Below are positions 63,508 through 64,000 of a stretch of DNA of 64,000 nucleotides, one piece after another. Source of the stretch: Anaerobacterium chartisolvens. Lineage in GTDB: Bacteria; Bacillota; Clostridia; Acetivibrionales; DSM-27016. How positions within the stretch are numbered: the stretch's first letter is position 1; the number at the start of each line of letters is the position of its first letter. The notes under the pieces were generated by a model. It searched no databases, was not told where the DNA came from, and saw nothing but the letters and a program-made list of their open reading frames with translations. The stretch is from contig NZ_QPJT01000005.1 of the NCBI RefSeq assembly GCF_003337415.1, positions 177,588 to 241,587 of the forward strand, written 5' to 3'. The position numbers and the translations under genes were made by a program.

Positions 63508-63614
63508 ATAAAAAAATAATTTGCAGTCGGTTGGGCAGACTTAAGGTCTGTTTCAAGAGATTTCGCTTCTGGGGTGGGAGGCTCTTTATATGAGCTTTCC
63601 ACCTTTGTTTTTTT
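63508..63614 (+). ncRNA. Riboswitch-like RNA element B (terminator-coupled)
   Basis: Starts about 63508. Core CGGTTGGGC at 63528-63536, hairpin AGACTTAAGGTCT, GTTTCAAGAGATTTC, then CTTCTGGGGTGGGA (63567-63580). GGTGGGAGGCTC (63573-63584) pairs with GAGCTTTCCACC (63592-63603) as a terminator followed by TTTG and T7. Compared with element A, the core sequence and the layout are conserved while hairpin stems change. A 30-aa membrane-peptide gene begins 27 bases after the T-run. Confidence 0.65.
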
Positions 63615-63640
63615 AAAAAGACGAAAAAGGGGGAAGGACA

Positions 63641-63733
63641 ATGAATAAGGTGGGGAAGGGGATTATTTTTGCGCTTATATATCTTGCTGCCGCTACAGCG
63701 GTTGCAATTGTAGCTGCCAATGTCATGAGATAG
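63641..63733 (+). CDS. 30-aa single-helix membrane peptide
   Basis: ATG 63641 follows AAGGGGGAAGG, a strong ribosome site. MNKVGKGI is followed by one hydrophobic helix (IFALIYLAAATAVAIVAANV) and ends MR. It is preceded by RNA element B and followed by its own terminator, so the RNA seems to regulate this tiny gene alone. No family recognised. Confidence 0.6.
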   Translation: MNKVGKGIIFALIYLAAATAVAIVAANVMR

Positions 63734-63749
63734 GTCAACGTATTGAGGA

Positions 63750-63804
63750 AAAAGCAAGGGGATAAGCAAAAATCGGCTTTAGGCTATCCCCTTTGATGCT
63801 TTTT
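63750..63804 (+). terminator. Terminator of the 30-aa peptide gene
   Basis: AAGGGGATA (63756-63764) pairs with TATCCCCTT (63785-63793); outer AAAAGC/GCTTTT pairs and a T5 tract complete it. Confidence 0.75.
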
Positions 63805-63875
63805 AATGAGGCTGGGGTGTGAATATTTTTTAGTGTAAATGGAATAATCCACCAAATTTGTGTTAATAATTTTAA

Positions 63876-63974
63876 TGCAGCATAAATCGGGCGACGCTGA
63901 GGAGCGACCCAACGCTTGCTGCAGCTTATACGATGAATGGCGGACTTTATTGTTCGCCGTTTTTCTATTCATCG
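63876..63974 (+). other. Possible structured RNA with terminator
   Basis: Nested pairs: TGCAGC (63876-63881)/GCTGCA (63918-63923) enclosing GGG..CGC (63889-63897)/GCG..CCC (63904-63910). Then GGCGGAC (63939-63945)/GTTCGCC (63952-63958) with a T5 tract, framed by CGATGAAT (63931-63938)/ATTCATCG (63967-63974). No known class was recognised and the downstream gene is outside the window. Confidence 0.4.
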
Positions 63975-64000
63975 GTAAGCTCCAAGCGGATAAACCTCGG

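Overview
The window looks like the chromosome of an anaerobic, spore-forming, plant-fibre-degrading clostridium (Acetivibrio/Ruminiclostridium-like). The evidence is two secreted enzymes with duplicated type I dockerins (GH43-CBM6 and GH9-CBM3), a secreted C-type-lectin/Fn3/cohesin protein, spore-coat genes, spoVG behind a sigma-H-type promoter, an oxygen-sensitive class III ribonucleotide reductase, frequent TTG/GTG starts and strong AGGAGG ribosome sites. I cannot name a species. I saw no rRNA, tRNA, CRISPR array or intact transposase.

Layout. 0-5 kb: end of a biotin operon (bioB-bioD-bioA), then a TrmB-type regulator coupled to a diaminopimelate decarboxylase-like gene. 5-12.4 kb: SNF2 helicase plus SWIM zinc-finger protein, a LuxR-type response regulator and histidine kinase, and a PDZ protein of unknown role. 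12.4-20.4 kb is an accessory, surface-oriented stretch: GH43 arabinanase, a nitrilase-family amidase, unknown proteins, an unannotated AgrD-like autoinducer precursor, the lectin/cohesin protein and two CBO0543-type membrane proteins. 21-27 kb: glycolysis (a fused pgk-tpi gene, gpmI, eno) with a peroxiredoxin, then secG and rnr. 29.7-36.2 kb: housekeeping genes (DUF523, an HPr-like protein, mtaB, ireB-ruvX-DUF1292, DUF3048 lipoprotein, CCA transferase). 36.3-44.3 kb: small membrane proteins, a cupin, a BtrH-like protein, GH9 cellulase, a MutM/Nei-like protein and an XRE regulator. 44.4-55.7 kb: murC and the conserved purR-spoVG-glmU-prs-pth-mfd-prsA order. 55.9-58.6 kb: a cobalt/nickel ECF transporter (cbiMQO). 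58.6-64 kb: coat proteins, nrdDG and an Rpn-family nuclease.

The least expected material is non-coding or very small. (1) Two RNAs of about 106 nt, one on each strand at 37.3 and 63.5 kb, share a conserved core, promoter spacing and terminator, and each precedes a small membrane-protein gene; they look like a riboswitch-class element. (2) A 46-aa AgrD-like peptide gene at 16.37 kb has Thr where the ring-forming Cys is expected. (3) Two copies of a ~205-bp element with terminal inverted repeats, plus a lone end, look like a MITE. (4) A ~78-bp block with paired GTGACA boxes lies at the same distance upstream of two neighbouring genes. A NrdR-type box lies inside the nrdD promoter.

All assignments come from reading the sequence and translations by eye. 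No database search was run, so family names are recognition-based and start codons were chosen from ribosome-site spacing.
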